From the NCBI GenBank assembly GCA_003255065.1, contig QAOA01008251.1, positions 295,792-359,791 on the forward strand: a stretch of DNA of 64,000 nucleotides, given 5' to 3'. The notes below the pieces were generated by a model. The model saw only the letters and a list, made by a program, of their open reading frames with translations. It searched no databases and was not told where the DNA came from. This stretch comes from Cercis canadensis (taxonomy: Eukaryota; Streptophyta; Magnoliopsida; Fabales; Fabaceae). Shown here piece by piece: positions 13,634 to 25,489 of this stretch (position 1 is its first letter; the number at the start of each line of letters is the position of its first letter). The translations under genes and the position numbers were made by a program.

Positions 13634-13661
13634 CTAGTACTGGACCCCGCGCGATGCGCGG
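13634..13661 (-). mobile_element. Helitron-like 3' terminus
   Basis: Read on the minus strand, a 6-bp GC stem (CCGCGC / GCGCGG with a 3-nt ATC loop, 13661-13647) is followed 9 nt later by CTAG (13637-13634), and the next base is T. A short GC hairpin just upstream of CTRR followed by T is the classical Helitron 3' end. The 5' TC end would lie to the right in plus coordinates and was not found. No Rep/helicase ORF is present, so a copy here would be non-autonomous. Confidence 0.5.
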
Positions 13662-13693
13662 TTGAGCACTACTGCGGGGGTACACAAAATAGG

Positions 13694-13931
13694 AAATCCT
13701 ATTGGATTATCCGATAGGGTTGCTTTAGTGGTTATCTAAATTATAGTCCTATTAGAATTTTTGAAAACTTGTCTACATGGTGTAATCCCACTCTTTTTCC
13801 AAGTACTATAAGAAATCCTATTTAATCACCTGTTGGGATTGGTTTATTGGTTACCCAAATTATAATCTTATTAAAATTTTAGGAAATTTATACCCGTAGT
13901 TTGACCCCAATATTTTTTTTAGTGCTATAAG
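13694..13931. repeat. Two 119-bp diverged tandem copies beside the Helitron-like end
   Basis: 13694-13812 and 13813-13931 align along their whole length. Both begin AAATCCTAT, share the TTATT/TTACC..AAATTATA core and end in TACTATAAG or TGCTATAAG. The divergence is substantial and there is no N between them, so this is an old genuine duplication, probably internal to the putative Helitron. Confidence 0.75.
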
Positions 13932-15740
13932 TTATTTAATACTTTTCGTGCCCATAAATATTTAGTTGAAACTAAAAGAATATTATTTACCACGTGTTTT
14001 AGGACATGTCATATGGGGACTTACATTCCGTTAATAACGGGTTACCACTTATTCCGTTAATATAGGCGTTGGAGGCCTTCTAGTCATGCGAAAATGATTT
14101 AAGGAGATACTTAAATGATTGAGCACTTAATATTTTATGAAAAAATTATTAAATTTAAATTTTATTGAGTGTGAATAGAGTGTAATTTTAAAATATAATA
14201 AACTACTCATGTTAGGTAGCTTATAGTGAACCGAAAATACAAAAAACAAAGAGTCATGTGAGAATTATAGGATTCATAGCTACATCAAAAATCTAATAAA
14301 GCTAAACGCCATTACATACTAATAAATGTTATACTTTGTTACACTAATTAAGGTAACATAATTTGAGCTATATAAAAAAAATTGTTATAAATTTAATCAA
14401 ATTTATGTTATGTTATTTTTTTTTTAGTTTTAACGATAAGAATATCTTCGAGTTAGCTTTCGCATATCGAGATTAAGTTCCTCATCAAATGATCTTAAGA
14501 GCACACCCCACATCATGCTGATACATTTAAGAGAAAAATCTATATTATGTTAATTATACTTGTGTGATATAATACAACATTATTTATATAATCTATTTCT
14601 GCATTTTTTTATTTAATTTTATTAAATCATACTCATAACTTTACTAATTGAATTACCATATTCAGATAATACATGAAATATCTCAGTTGATTTATGAACT
14701 CGTATTAAGGATAAGTATAATTGAAGCAAAATCAATATCTCAAACTAGTGGCAAAAAAACTAAAAGCATTAACATCCATAAAAAGATATAAATTTTAGTT
14801 TAGAATGCCAACATTGTTGTTATAAGGTTATCACTTATATTGCCAAAAGAGGGGAGAACAAAGTTATCTGTTAGAGGGATCCAGGAAATAAAATCATATT
14901 CTTGTTGTTCAGTTTCCAAAATTTCATCCTAAAAAAAGAAAAAAAGGGTCCATTGCAAATTACTATTTGTTTAGGGTTGGACTGAATCATGACATGTACA
15001 GATAATCATTTCTTCAAATCATTGGTTCACAGAAAATAATTAAGGAAAATGCCCCCTTCTTCTATTTTTGTTCATTTAGATGCTCATGTAGTTTGATTTA
15101 ACTGGTGGAGTTAAGTTTCAAGAGCCAATTTTGCAGCTTGGGTGGATAATCATCAATTGTGAGAAAAAATATAGGCATGACTGGGTTTTCTTCAAGTTCA
15201 CAATCTGTACCAACTAGCTGCAAAATTATAGTGCATAGAGAGAGAGAGACATAGAGAGAGAGAAATTGATGATGAACTTTAGTTTTTCTTTTTTTTAGCA
15301 TAATCAAGAAACTGACATTGTCATGGGATACATCATAAAATTGCTGCTTTTATTTTAGTACACTGTTTGGAGAATGATAATGTGGACAAGAGAATAGTAC
15401 TACACAGCAACAAGACAATGCATTGATGATAGCGCTTTGTATTTGCGGTAGCAACAAAATCATGTGCCGTTGGCCCTATGTCTATAAATGCAATTTCGAA
15501 ACTTCTTTTCAATGAAAAGCGAAGAATAACCATAGTATGTTTTATGAAAAGTAATATCATCGAATAATAAAATAATTAATTAAGTTAACTAAAACCTCTT
15601 GTATGTTTCGTGTCACTTGTCTTGTTTTCATTCATATTTTTTTCCAAATTATTTTTAAATTTTTATCTGATAGCTTAAATTTTTGAGTCGAATTAATTTT
15701 TGATATAATATCAACTTAAGCTTTTATTAGTGATAAATAT
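13932..15740. other. AT-rich intergenic DNA
   Basis: No gene recognised. It may contain the rest of the putative Helitron. A short GA microsatellite lies near 15238-15262. Confidence 0.55.
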
Positions 15741-16191
15741 GAATTAGTTAGCATCATTCCAATTAGACAGGTGTTTTGTGCTATTAGTGAGGCTAAAGAA
15801 ACGTGGATAAGGCAGAACACATGGTATATTGAGTGAGATAAGTTCAAATCTTTCTTTTGAAAGGCCACTTGTTTAATTTGTGGTAAGAATTTCTCCGTGA
15901 AGGAAGATTTTTTTCTTTGAAAAACAAAATTGGGTACAAATCTCAAACATTATTGGTGAAACATTNGAATTAGTTAGCATCATTCCAATTAGAAAGGTGT
16001 TTTGTGCTATTAGTGAGGCTAAAGAAACGTGGATAAGGCAGAACACATGGTACATTGAGTGAGATAAGTTCAAATCTTTCTTTTGAAAGGCCACTTGTTT
16101 AATTTGTGGTAAGAATTTCTCCGTGAAGGAAGATTTTTTTCTTTGAAAAACAAAATTGGGTACAAATCTCAAACATTATTGGTGAAACATT
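15741..16191. repeat. Abutting 225-bp direct repeat joined by a single N (probable assembly duplicate)
   Basis: 15741-15965 and 15967-16191 are equal in length and differ at about two positions (GACAGG/GAAAGG and GGTATA/GGTACA), with the N at 15966 between them. The differences look like SNPs between two haplotypes. Short ORFs inside resemble nothing known. Confidence 0.85.
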
Positions 16192-19100
16192 TAAGATTAT
16201 CCAAATGTGCAACATGCATATTGTCCACATTGATTTTGCTTATCTTGTTGGGTAAGATCACTGTTTGTTGTACCAATGGACTTTGAGCAATTTGCTTCTT
16301 GTACTGCACCTGTTTCAGATGACGCCTGCGTTATATACACCAGAAAGGTTGTGTCATTGACAACCTCACGGCTTCTACTCATACGTAATGCTTCTACTGT
16401 ACATTCTACAGAAAAGTTGCAACCACACGAAACTAAGATTGAAAAATTAATTCCTATAAAAAAAAATAGTGATATATTCTAAACAAGTCCCTTACCTCCT
16501 CTAAGTTGGCTTTGGAAATAGATTAATTTAATTAGAGTTGAAACTTACTTTTTGGTATAGCAAAAAGTCGTTATTGCATATTAAACTTAAAATATTTATC
16601 CAAATGTCCCACGTCTCTAACTTTTTTTTTTTTTTTTTCACAGAATTATATCAAACTAAAACAAGTTCATAACATAAGTGCCAAAAAAGAAAATGTCTAA
16701 ACTAGGCCCACATGGCATTAATATTGTTAAAAAGTGGATATCCCAATTACATACATATCATATATTTATTTATTCCTAAAAAGTACATAACTTTGTTCCA
16801 TGAATTTGTTCTCCTTGTTATTTACATATCAAGCAAAATATAAATGCCAATTTTACAATATCACTTGTTATATGAATGTCTCAAATAAAGGTCAAGTTTT
16901 TTCAATTATTAATTCTTCTATAGTGTTTTTTTTTTTTTTAGATTTTTCACGATGCGGTTATTATATTTTTTGTGTGAGATTAATCTTTACTTAGACTTTG
17001 ATTTGCCCTAACTACTAGTAATTTCAGTGGAATTATCTCAAAATTCACTTCATATAAAACTCAGTTTGCCAACTGAATCATAAATGGTGGTTTCTATAAT
17101 ATTTCTATCAAAACGTGATATTGTAGAACTGCCAAATTATAAAAGAAGGAATAATATTAAAACAGACTTGTTTAGGTTAAGCACCCAAGGAAGTTGATCA
17201 CCTATTTATTTATTGTCGAATTTTAAGTCTTGGTTGTCATGACTTTATGGCATCCATGAATACAATAAGAATTAGAGGAAATTCGAATCAAAAACTTTGC
17301 AATGATATGGGGGCCTAAGGAAATCTTTTCATCCAATTATATAAAACACATGATGAAGACGCATTTTCATCCTTATCAAATTAGCTACAATGTAATTGGT
17401 TCATTTTACTGCTTAAATAATCCCCTAATGTGAACTCAACCTGAATTTAATATTTTTTAATTAAGAAGAATTCCTTCTTTCTTCTTTCGGTTTAGTCAGA
17501 GATTGAACCAGAGTTCATTCATAGTCCAAGATCCTTAAACCATATTAGTTAGATACGTAATCTAGTTTTCTGTTTCATAATCTAGTATTACCTCAGCAAA
17601 AGTTGATAACTTGTATTGTAACCAGAAAAAAGGAATAGAGAGAGAAAGAAGCAATTCAGAGAAGTGACTAAGAACAAGGTAAATGTGATTAATTTTTAAG
17701 GAGTGCAGGCAAACATCCCCTTACATGATGGTCCATCATTGTGTTTACATGGTATGGATCTACTTTAAAGTTAGAATTGGAAGCCGCTTTTTCTTTTCTT
17801 TTCTCCTTTTGTTCTTCCACGTTTGACTTTTTACCTTGATGATTTGTATGGTTCATTCGTAAAAATAGTTTGGGAGAAGAATGATTTTGAGTTGGGCGAT
17901 TAACATCCCCACCAACACAAAGTCAAGCAAACACCAATAATCTCCACAGGCCAGGCACTAAAATTGGTGATGGGGGTAAACGCATAGAGATGCCCTTGTA
18001 CGTTGTACATATGACCCAACATATTAAATAATGGACTTGGTGTTTCTTGAATCTTTTGCTTCATGATTGCGCCTTTGCTTATAGACGTGTGGGATACGTC
18101 TTTCAATAGTCTTTATGAATCCAAACAAGTAATAAACATAAACTAAAGCATTCACATTACCTGCAAACAAAAAGGGCTACGTTCACACCAATGTGGTTAT
18201 GTGAGTTGCTGCTTCTTATCTTTTTGTCATCATTTTTCTTTTTCAATTTAGAATGTTACTTTTGTTAGTGTTATTAAACTCAAACTCTACAAGCCTCTCA
18301 TGCAATAAACGTGGTCAAGCCCACCAAGGGGGTTTTTTAACGACTCCTCTGAACCTAGTTGGGTTTTAACGACTTGGCCATGGTTCACTTCTAAGTACTG
18401 GATTTCTCTTTTTAAACAAGATATAATTAAGTTTCTCAACTCATTTATATCAAACAATGTGAGACTGTTTAGAAGAGAGTGCAGCATTAATTAGTACATC
18501 ATATTTGAACTCTATTTATAAAACATTAGGCCTAGCATTCCAACCATTTCAATCCATCTCCTCTTTTTCTAACTATCCTCTCGGTTTCTCACTCAAACAT
18601 AATATAACTATACAAGTAGTTGTTGTACAGTATTTTATATTCCTAGTAGAAACTTTAAAAGTACTTGGCATTTGAAATTCTTATAATTTTAATTTTATAA
18701 GGCCTAACATTGTTTTATTTAATTAATATAAACTTTATTTTGGTATACTAGCATCGACAATATTCTAAAAAACAACATTATTTTGATAGAAACAACATAT
18801 GTTGTAAGTGTATATATAAACAATTGTTCTAACTTCTAACTTGTGGTCCAACAATCCTTTTACAAAAAATAAACTTACAAAGAATTGTCAGTTATTTCCA
18901 AGGATAATTGTTTGGTGTATTATTTCCTAGTATAACTATAATGGGAATTCATATAAAAAAAAAAAAAACTATAATGGGACTTTAAAAAAATGAATATAAC
19001 AACCAAGTATTGCATGATAATAATATTTATAAAAATTTGAATTCTGTATGGCAATTAGTCAATTCAAAGCACGCAACCTTCATTTTTTCATGTCATAGTT
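16192..19100. other. AT-rich intergenic DNA, no gene seen
   Basis: Only short ORFs with no recognisable domain on either strand. Poly-T runs occur near 16621-16640 and 16927-16940. No RNA gene could be identified by eye. Confidence 0.6.
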
Positions 19101-19102
19101 TA

Positions 19103-19415
19103 AGCCCAACTTATGGGCTTATGGGCCAACAACTAGAATGGTTAAGTCTATATAAAGAAAAGAAACAACCATGATGGCCCAAACAGAAAAACCGAAAAGA
19201 ACAAAGAAAGAACCGTGCGGGTGCATTCATAAAGGCCCGTGGGCCTGATAGGGGAAGGAAAGGATAATGTTGTTATTGGGTCAGATGCTTGTCTGATGGG
19301 AATATGGCTAGAAGATAACTCATTTATGAGTGAAGCCCAAAGGATTGATATTTTTAGGTTGTGGATCCTTATTGGGCCAAAATAATCTCCAATAATGGTG
19401 TATTAAAAGGCCCAA
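19103..19415. promoter_or_regulatory. Cluster of site II (TGGGCC/GGCCCA) motifs
   Basis: About eight copies of TGGGCC/T or its complement lie in 310 bp, for example TTATGGGCTTATGGGCC near 19112, AGGCCCGTGGGCC near 19232, TTGGGCC near 19370 and AGGCCCA near 19408. Site II elements bind TCP factors and cluster in promoters of housekeeping and ribosome-related plant genes. No recognisable gene follows on either side. A promoter relic or a non-coding transcript is an inference only. Confidence 0.35.
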
Positions 19416-19834
19416 AAGACAAAAAATCACAAATAGTGCTAGGTGGCCTGAGAAGTTTTTCCCCAAATACAGCACATGTTCGATTTTCGTCATTTTTTTA
19501 AAAAAATAGTAATTTAGTGGTGAGTGATTTAAATAATCTAAATAAATTAGAAATTCAAATTTTTGTGTCGTTATGACAATGACAAGGTTTGGTTTGATTT
19601 CTGTCCTTGGATTGGAGATTGTGGTGAGGATCACAATAGCAATACACACTTATGTTGCATACGTGAAAAAATCAATGTGATGATGCCTGATTTGGGTGGA
19701 TGGACAAAGGGAATCACAGGAATCTTCCTGCAAACAATGAAGAGTCAAAGGTTGGGTGTGAATGTCCAAGCTCCGATGCTTAAGTTAGCGTTATCCGAGT
19801 TGATGATAAGCGTAATATTAGAGTGGAGTCAAAA

Positions 19835-20495
19835 AGTGCCTTTACCTGTCATGTGTGGACTATTTATAGGTGAGCCTGTAGGATATGACAGACATATGCA
19901 AGTTTGTTGGTATGGGTCTTTAGCCGAATGGGCCATAGACTGTTGGGGTATTGGGCTAAGTATTTAGGTATGTACACAATGCAACAAGAACTAAGTTTCT
20001 TTTCTTTTCTTTTTCTTTTAAATAAATATTTTTAATGTCTTAATCGTGTAAATAAAATGTTGGCAGAACTAGAAAGGAATTAAGAAAAAGAAAGACTATG
20101 TTGACATTTGACCATGTTTGCATATTCACACGTGACTATGCTCGTGACTTATGAATTCGATAATNAGTGCCTTTACCTGCCATGTGTGGGCTATTTATAG
20201 GTGAGCCTGTAGGATATGACAGACATATGCAAGTTTGTTGGTATGGGTCTTTGGCCGAATGAGCCAGAGACTGTTGGGGTATTGGGCTAAGTATTTGGGT
20301 ATGTACACAATGCAACAAGAACTAAGTTTCTTTTCTTTTCTTTTTCTTTTAAATAAATATTTTTAATGTCTTAATCGTGTAAATAAAATGTTGGCAGAAC
20401 TAGAAAGGAATTAAGAAAAAGAAAGACTATGTTGACATTTGACCATGTTTGCATATTCACACGTAACTATGCTCGTGACTTATGAATTCGATAAT
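19835..20495. repeat. Abutting 330-bp direct repeat joined by a single N (probable assembly duplicate)
   Basis: 19835-20164 and 20166-20495 are the same length and differ by a handful of transitions. The N at 20165 lies exactly at the junction. This matches the other single-N joins in the window and points to unmerged allelic contig ends. Confidence 0.85.
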
Positions 20496-22690
20496 TCCAA
20501 ACGAATATATATATATATAATTACCTATTGTCTAAATGATGTATAACTAAAAAGAATAAAAAGAAGTGTGAGAGAGAGAGAGATGTAAGTAGAACTGAAA
20601 GATAATGAAGGAGAGAGAAGAAGAACAAGATTCAGATTCTAGAAAATGGTAATATGAGTCATCTAGGTATGTTGGTTGGGGCATCTATGATATGTCTAAA
20701 CTTTGTCAAACACACCTAGCACCATGAGTACACATGTGACAAAATCTGCACTTGATGTGGTATCTGATTATATATACCATAGAAACACTTACACACACAC
20801 ACACACACATATACACATATATATATATATATATATATATATCTGTCACAGATAGAGTCATAGGACTCATCATACATATAATATATTATATCACGACTTT
20901 CATACATATGATCATATCACAGGGGTCACATCCATTTCTTTTTGCAACACTCACATACATATCAAAGTGTCTAGTGTACTATTCTATTATATCATCATCA
21001 TCGTCTACATTATGCTTGATTAATTAATCGAACCTAAACAAATCACGACGACTCAAATTGATTAAATATTCCCATCTAAAAGATATTTAAATTTGATGTC
21101 TAAATAATGCAAGAAAGAACACCCCCTTACTTGGTTCTATAACAGGGAGCTAGGATTAAAGTTAATTTGTGAAGGAATCCTCAGTTGTGTAAATTCAGAA
21201 AACGTTCATGAATGAACCCTGGCCTGGCCTCCACGTAATGGTCATTTAAAACTTGATCTTTCTGACTAGACTTGACTAGTGTATATGTTGAAAAACTCTC
21301 TCTAAATGACAATTTTGTAAAAGGGGAGCCTTGAAAGTTGATGTATTTGGATCAACTTGGTTGAAAATGACATTCCTAATAATAAACGACTTTGATGTGC
21401 CAATTAATTTGACATATTCAATCTCTTGAATAATAAAGACCATAAACAGGTGGCCATGGCCATTTAATTTCACTCTTGGTACAAAACATATATATCTCAA
21501 TCAAATCGGAAACATTACTTGCAGAACTAGTCCACAAGCTGTTGTCAAGGGATAAATTAAAATGCCTTTGTGCGCACCAAGCATGCTGTTTAGGAGGCGA
21601 AAGTGATATACAATATTCTAACTCTAAAAACCCTTAAGTGATACCATGCGTGTTGCTTAGCTCAGATTGACATGGCACGGATTTAAGTACTGTAAGTTGA
21701 TCTGAAAAACTCGTGCAAAACAATTCAGGTCAAGCCATTTTCAATGAGAAGTTAAAGTTGTGACCCTTTTCCTTCTGTTCCCGAGCGGATATATATATAT
21801 ATATATATAAATATAATACTTTATACTTTATAGGTTCATGCACCAACATTATATTGTTCATCAATTCTTGTCTTTGTCTTCTACAGAAAAAATAAAAAGC
21901 GACCCTGGAAGAAAGAGCTCTATCATTTGTTTTTTCTTTCTCTCTTTTTTCTTGTCTGCAATTTTAGCTTTACACTGTTGGCATCGATTAGTAACAATAA
22001 TCCTTTCCCTTTCATTTACTTGCATGGTTATGATGATGAGGAAAGCAAAAGGGAAAAAGGAAGCGCCTATTTTTGTTTGTGGCTAGCCTTGGATGCCTAT
22101 TCTAACAATCCAATTCCTCACTCTTTTGGCTATTGCACTCTCTTTTCCTCATACTTAGCCACATTCTTCATTACTCACGTGTAATGTTACTGGCTCTGAA
22201 AGAAGAACCTACATCGTAGAGAAAAGCCACAATGAAAGCAAAAATAGTTCAGCCTTGAAAATATTATTACTGCTCTGAATCTTATTTAGGATGAGAATTT
22301 TCAAACTAAAGCTAGTCCATATAGTTCCATGATTGAGAGGTTGAACAGAGCTTGCTGGTGCACTGCTTCGCTTCCCGTGGACAAATAAATTTTGATATGA
22401 CTTAGCACGAGAAGCTTGTTGTGCAACGTTTCTGAATTATGACCTAGCTAGTCATACACGTTTAGTTTGAAAAAGAGAATTGAATTTTCTTTAATTGGTT
22501 TAGATCTATTTGTAGTGTAAGGCCCCACTGATGTTGCATATTAACACACACACCCACATGAAAGAGAGTAACGTAGAGATCACTAATTAAGGGTCCCTAT
22601 AGTCAAGTTCAAAATTCAACTCTACCACATGTCATCTTTTCAAGCCAAGAATTTATTGTCGTTTCATATATAAACATTTACATTTAATTA
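20496..22690. other. Intergenic DNA with microsatellites, no gene seen
   Basis: Contains (GA)n at about 20571-20583, a compound (CA)n then (AT)n block at about 20791-20841 and another (AT)n near 21790-21809. ORFs across these repeats are artefacts of low complexity. Confidence 0.6.
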
Positions 22691-22949
22691 TAGAGTTAAA
22701 TAATTTTTTTGTTCATGAATTATTTTTTAAATATTATTTTAGTCATTAATTTATTTTTAGTGTTACTTTAGTTTTCAAATAATTATTCTATCCATCAAAT
22801 TAGTTCTTTAAGTGATTTTTTTCTTCTACGATAACTAATTTGATGGGTAATGTGATTATTCGATTATTAAAGTATGACACAAAAAATAAATTCAAGACTA
22901 AAATAATATTTGAGAAATAATTTAAAAATGAAAAAAATATTTTACTCTT
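22691..22949. mobile_element. Foldback MITE-like element, about 260 bp
   Basis: The two halves are inverted copies of each other. The left arm (about 22691-22815) includes AAATATTATTTTAGTC, ATTTATTTTT and CCATCAAATTAGTT. The reverse complement of the right arm (about 22835-22949) repeats the same blocks in the same order. The element is nearly palindromic with a short spacer and no coding capacity, typical of a MITE. The target duplication is uncertain. Confidence 0.65.
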
Positions 22950-24950
22950 ATTTATATTTTTCCTAAGCAAGTATCAGTGTTTCACATACCACTTCAAAAG
23001 AAAAAAAAAAAAAAGTACCAGGTTATCACATAATTGAGATGTCTCCCAAGTTATACTGACGAAATAGTTCGTTCAAAAGAGGAAATTAGCTACCACTTGT
23101 GGCTTAAAATATTTAAATTTATATTGATAAAAGAATATATATATATATATATATATCCAGTTTGATATTAATATATATATTCCGAAGTGTAAAAAGCAAA
23201 AATGATTGGATTGGATATATTGGAATAATAACATAAACGATAAGAATATAGAAAATAGCGTGGTCCAGTAGTTTTTAGACAACGTTTATAGCAAGCAGGC
23301 CAAGTACGAATCAATCTACTATTGAATTACTCTCTGATGGTTTTTTCCTTTTACTTATATAGTAATTATCCCAACTGTTTGTTGTATAAGAAATCACGCA
23401 AAAAGAGGGTTAATTTAATACATGAAATTCTTCTGATTAGAAAATTAAATCTTTTAAAAAAATATTGTAAAAAACTGAGAAATTTCAGATATTCCTCCGT
23501 CTATTTCTAAAGAAACCTGATGTTAAAATTTTGAAATCGAAGAAATAATTATAATAATCAAAGATTGATCCTTAATATAATTAAGGTAAATGCTCAAGGG
23601 AGAGAAACAATGTGATAGATTAATTTTTAAGCTGGAATAGCATGTGACAGAGTAATATTCTGCCTAATTGTCATACGGTAGGGAGGTGGCAACCTAGCAA
23701 ACTATATAATGTGATTTAATATATAATTTTTTTATGAGCGAGACTAAAAGAAAAATAAGTTGTTTAGAAAATGATAGGTCTGGTCTCTCGGAATCAATTT
23801 TAGACTATATTAGTATTTTCAGGTAGTGGTTCGGAATACGTTCATAAACAATAAAACAAATGAGATAGGGTTGATTGCTCTTTTTTTCTTTGATACTTAA
23901 ATGCACTACTTGTATTATCGTGGTTCTAATTAATCAGGAAATTTTCAACATTGATGACCTACGCTTGCAAATTCGCAACTTGATCATAAGAGACTAACTA
24001 AATCAATAACGAGTGATTCAATAAGATTTTTTATTCTGTGTCGTGTACTATCGTCACTGTCGCTCACGCATCTGCGTGGACACTAGTACTAATGTCTTTA
24101 TAACAACAATGACACCCTTTCCCTACTTATTCTCGTAATAAGGGTAGAATGAAGTTCCATATCTCGAAGCTTTGCAAGTCTGTCTTATTGCCCAATTTTC
24201 AACAAGGATACCTGTTTTCCATACCTACCTTCATCAAGTAACCTAAAATTCAATTTTTCAAGGAGCGCTTTAAAAAACACCTCACCAACTCCTATCATAA
24301 GTGAGCTTCCAATAGGAATGTGTCTCATTGATCGGAATGGTTGAAAAAAACTCATAAAGTTCTCTTCTCTCTCCTTACCCTTTTACCATATTGAGAATGA
24401 ACTTTTGTTACTTCCTCTTACCATGCATTTTATGTTCTTTCCATTGGAAGAAAGAGTATATGGTAACACTTTTAGGTTCATGCTACGTTGTATGCAGCCA
24501 ACTCTCAAGGCAATTTAAACAAATAGGTTTGGTAATGGCAATGGTTGAAACGACAAACTCTATCATATCTTGACCTAACTGGAACTTTATGATTAACATA
24601 TAATTAACTACTAAATAATAAACAAATAATGACTCATTAATTAATAATTAAATAATATATGGTTGAATGACAAATCCAATAAATTATAATACAATTGCAA
24701 CCCCTTGTGGTCCTATTTCCATTTGGTTTTAAGGGCTAAAAAGGCAGTAGCAAGATTGAAGGGTTCCAAACCATCATTTTCTAAAAACGATGGACTTAAC
24801 TAACGTGTAAGCGCTGTAATACGAGGAAGGGAGAGGCCCACAGAAGAGTCTATTCATCATGAACATCAGCCAATAGCAGGTCGACAACGATGGGATCGAA
24901 ACCGAGAAGATAACCAGAAAAAAACAAGAAGAGAAAAATAATTGTAATTG
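22950..24950. other. AT-rich intergenic DNA, no gene seen
   Basis: No recognisable coding sequence. There is an (AT)n tract near 23136-23156. The slightly GC-richer part at 24000-24200 gives no meaningful translation. Confidence 0.6.
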
Positions 24951-24959
24951 TGTTAGAAC

Positions 24960-25475
24960 TTAGAAGCCCCACAATAACTTAATTGGCTGCACTATTGACC
25001 TATCAGCACCCATGGTCCCATGGGCTTTGTGGATTCACACGCTATGGCAGCCAAAAAGCTCCGCTTGATTGGCCCCTGGGACCCTCACACGCGACGAGCG
25101 AGAGTTGTACGAATCTTTTTTTACAGTGGGCCCGCACTTACGCCAACATGCTCGCAAGTCGACGCGTGTTAGAGGAGTGAGTGTCGACGATGGGCCCCAG
25201 GGAGGGTGAGATGTGCTCGTAGTCCGACACGTATGCATATTCGTACGATGTGGGGCCCTGTCTCTTTGTGCAAAGTCCAACAACTTTAGCAAAGTCGCGG
25301 GGAGCAGTACGATAGCTGGCACGTGGGGATAGTGCAGGGCCCGCTTCACTTGCCTAACCTCTTTAATTAGTGCGTTTAAAAGCGTGGCTAAATCTAAACC
25401 GCTCTTTGTATGGGTAAAGAACGATAAGGAATATTTCATGGTGTAGCACCTCTATAGTCTTCTTTATATACTCCA
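24960..25475 (+). promoter_or_regulatory. Isolated GC-rich island with G-box and GGGCCC motifs plus a TATA-like box
   Basis: This island stands out from the AT-rich flanks. It holds a perfect G-box CACGTG at 25320-25325, another ACGT core in GACACGTATG near 25227, and four GGGCCC palindromes near 25127, 25192, 25252 and 25337. One is inside GTGGGCCC, a TCP-type site. A TATA-like TTTATATACTCC lies near 25463 on the plus strand. Together these look like a plant promoter, but no gene is recognised downstream. The minus-strand ORF of about 134 codons here resembles nothing and is probably chance. Confidence 0.35.
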
Positions 25476-25489
25476 TCCTTTCAGGTCGT

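Noticed and set aside
15716-16172. Two nearly identical minus-strand ORFs that look like duplicated genes
   Set aside because: They are the same sequence read twice across the single-N assembly duplication, and match no family.
19563-19967. 134-codon plus-strand ORF
   Set aside because: It begins with TTG, has no recognisable domain, and its second half lies in an assembly-duplicated segment where the other copy is not open in the same way.
20791-20841. Possible CRISPR-like or regulatory repeat array
   Set aside because: It is a compound (CA)n/(AT)n microsatellite, and CRISPR arrays do not occur in plant nuclear DNA.
25035-25439. 134-codon minus-strand ORF
   Set aside because: Chance opening in a GC-rich island, with no domain and Ser/Thr/Pro/Arg-biased composition. 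The stretch is better explained as promoter-like DNA.
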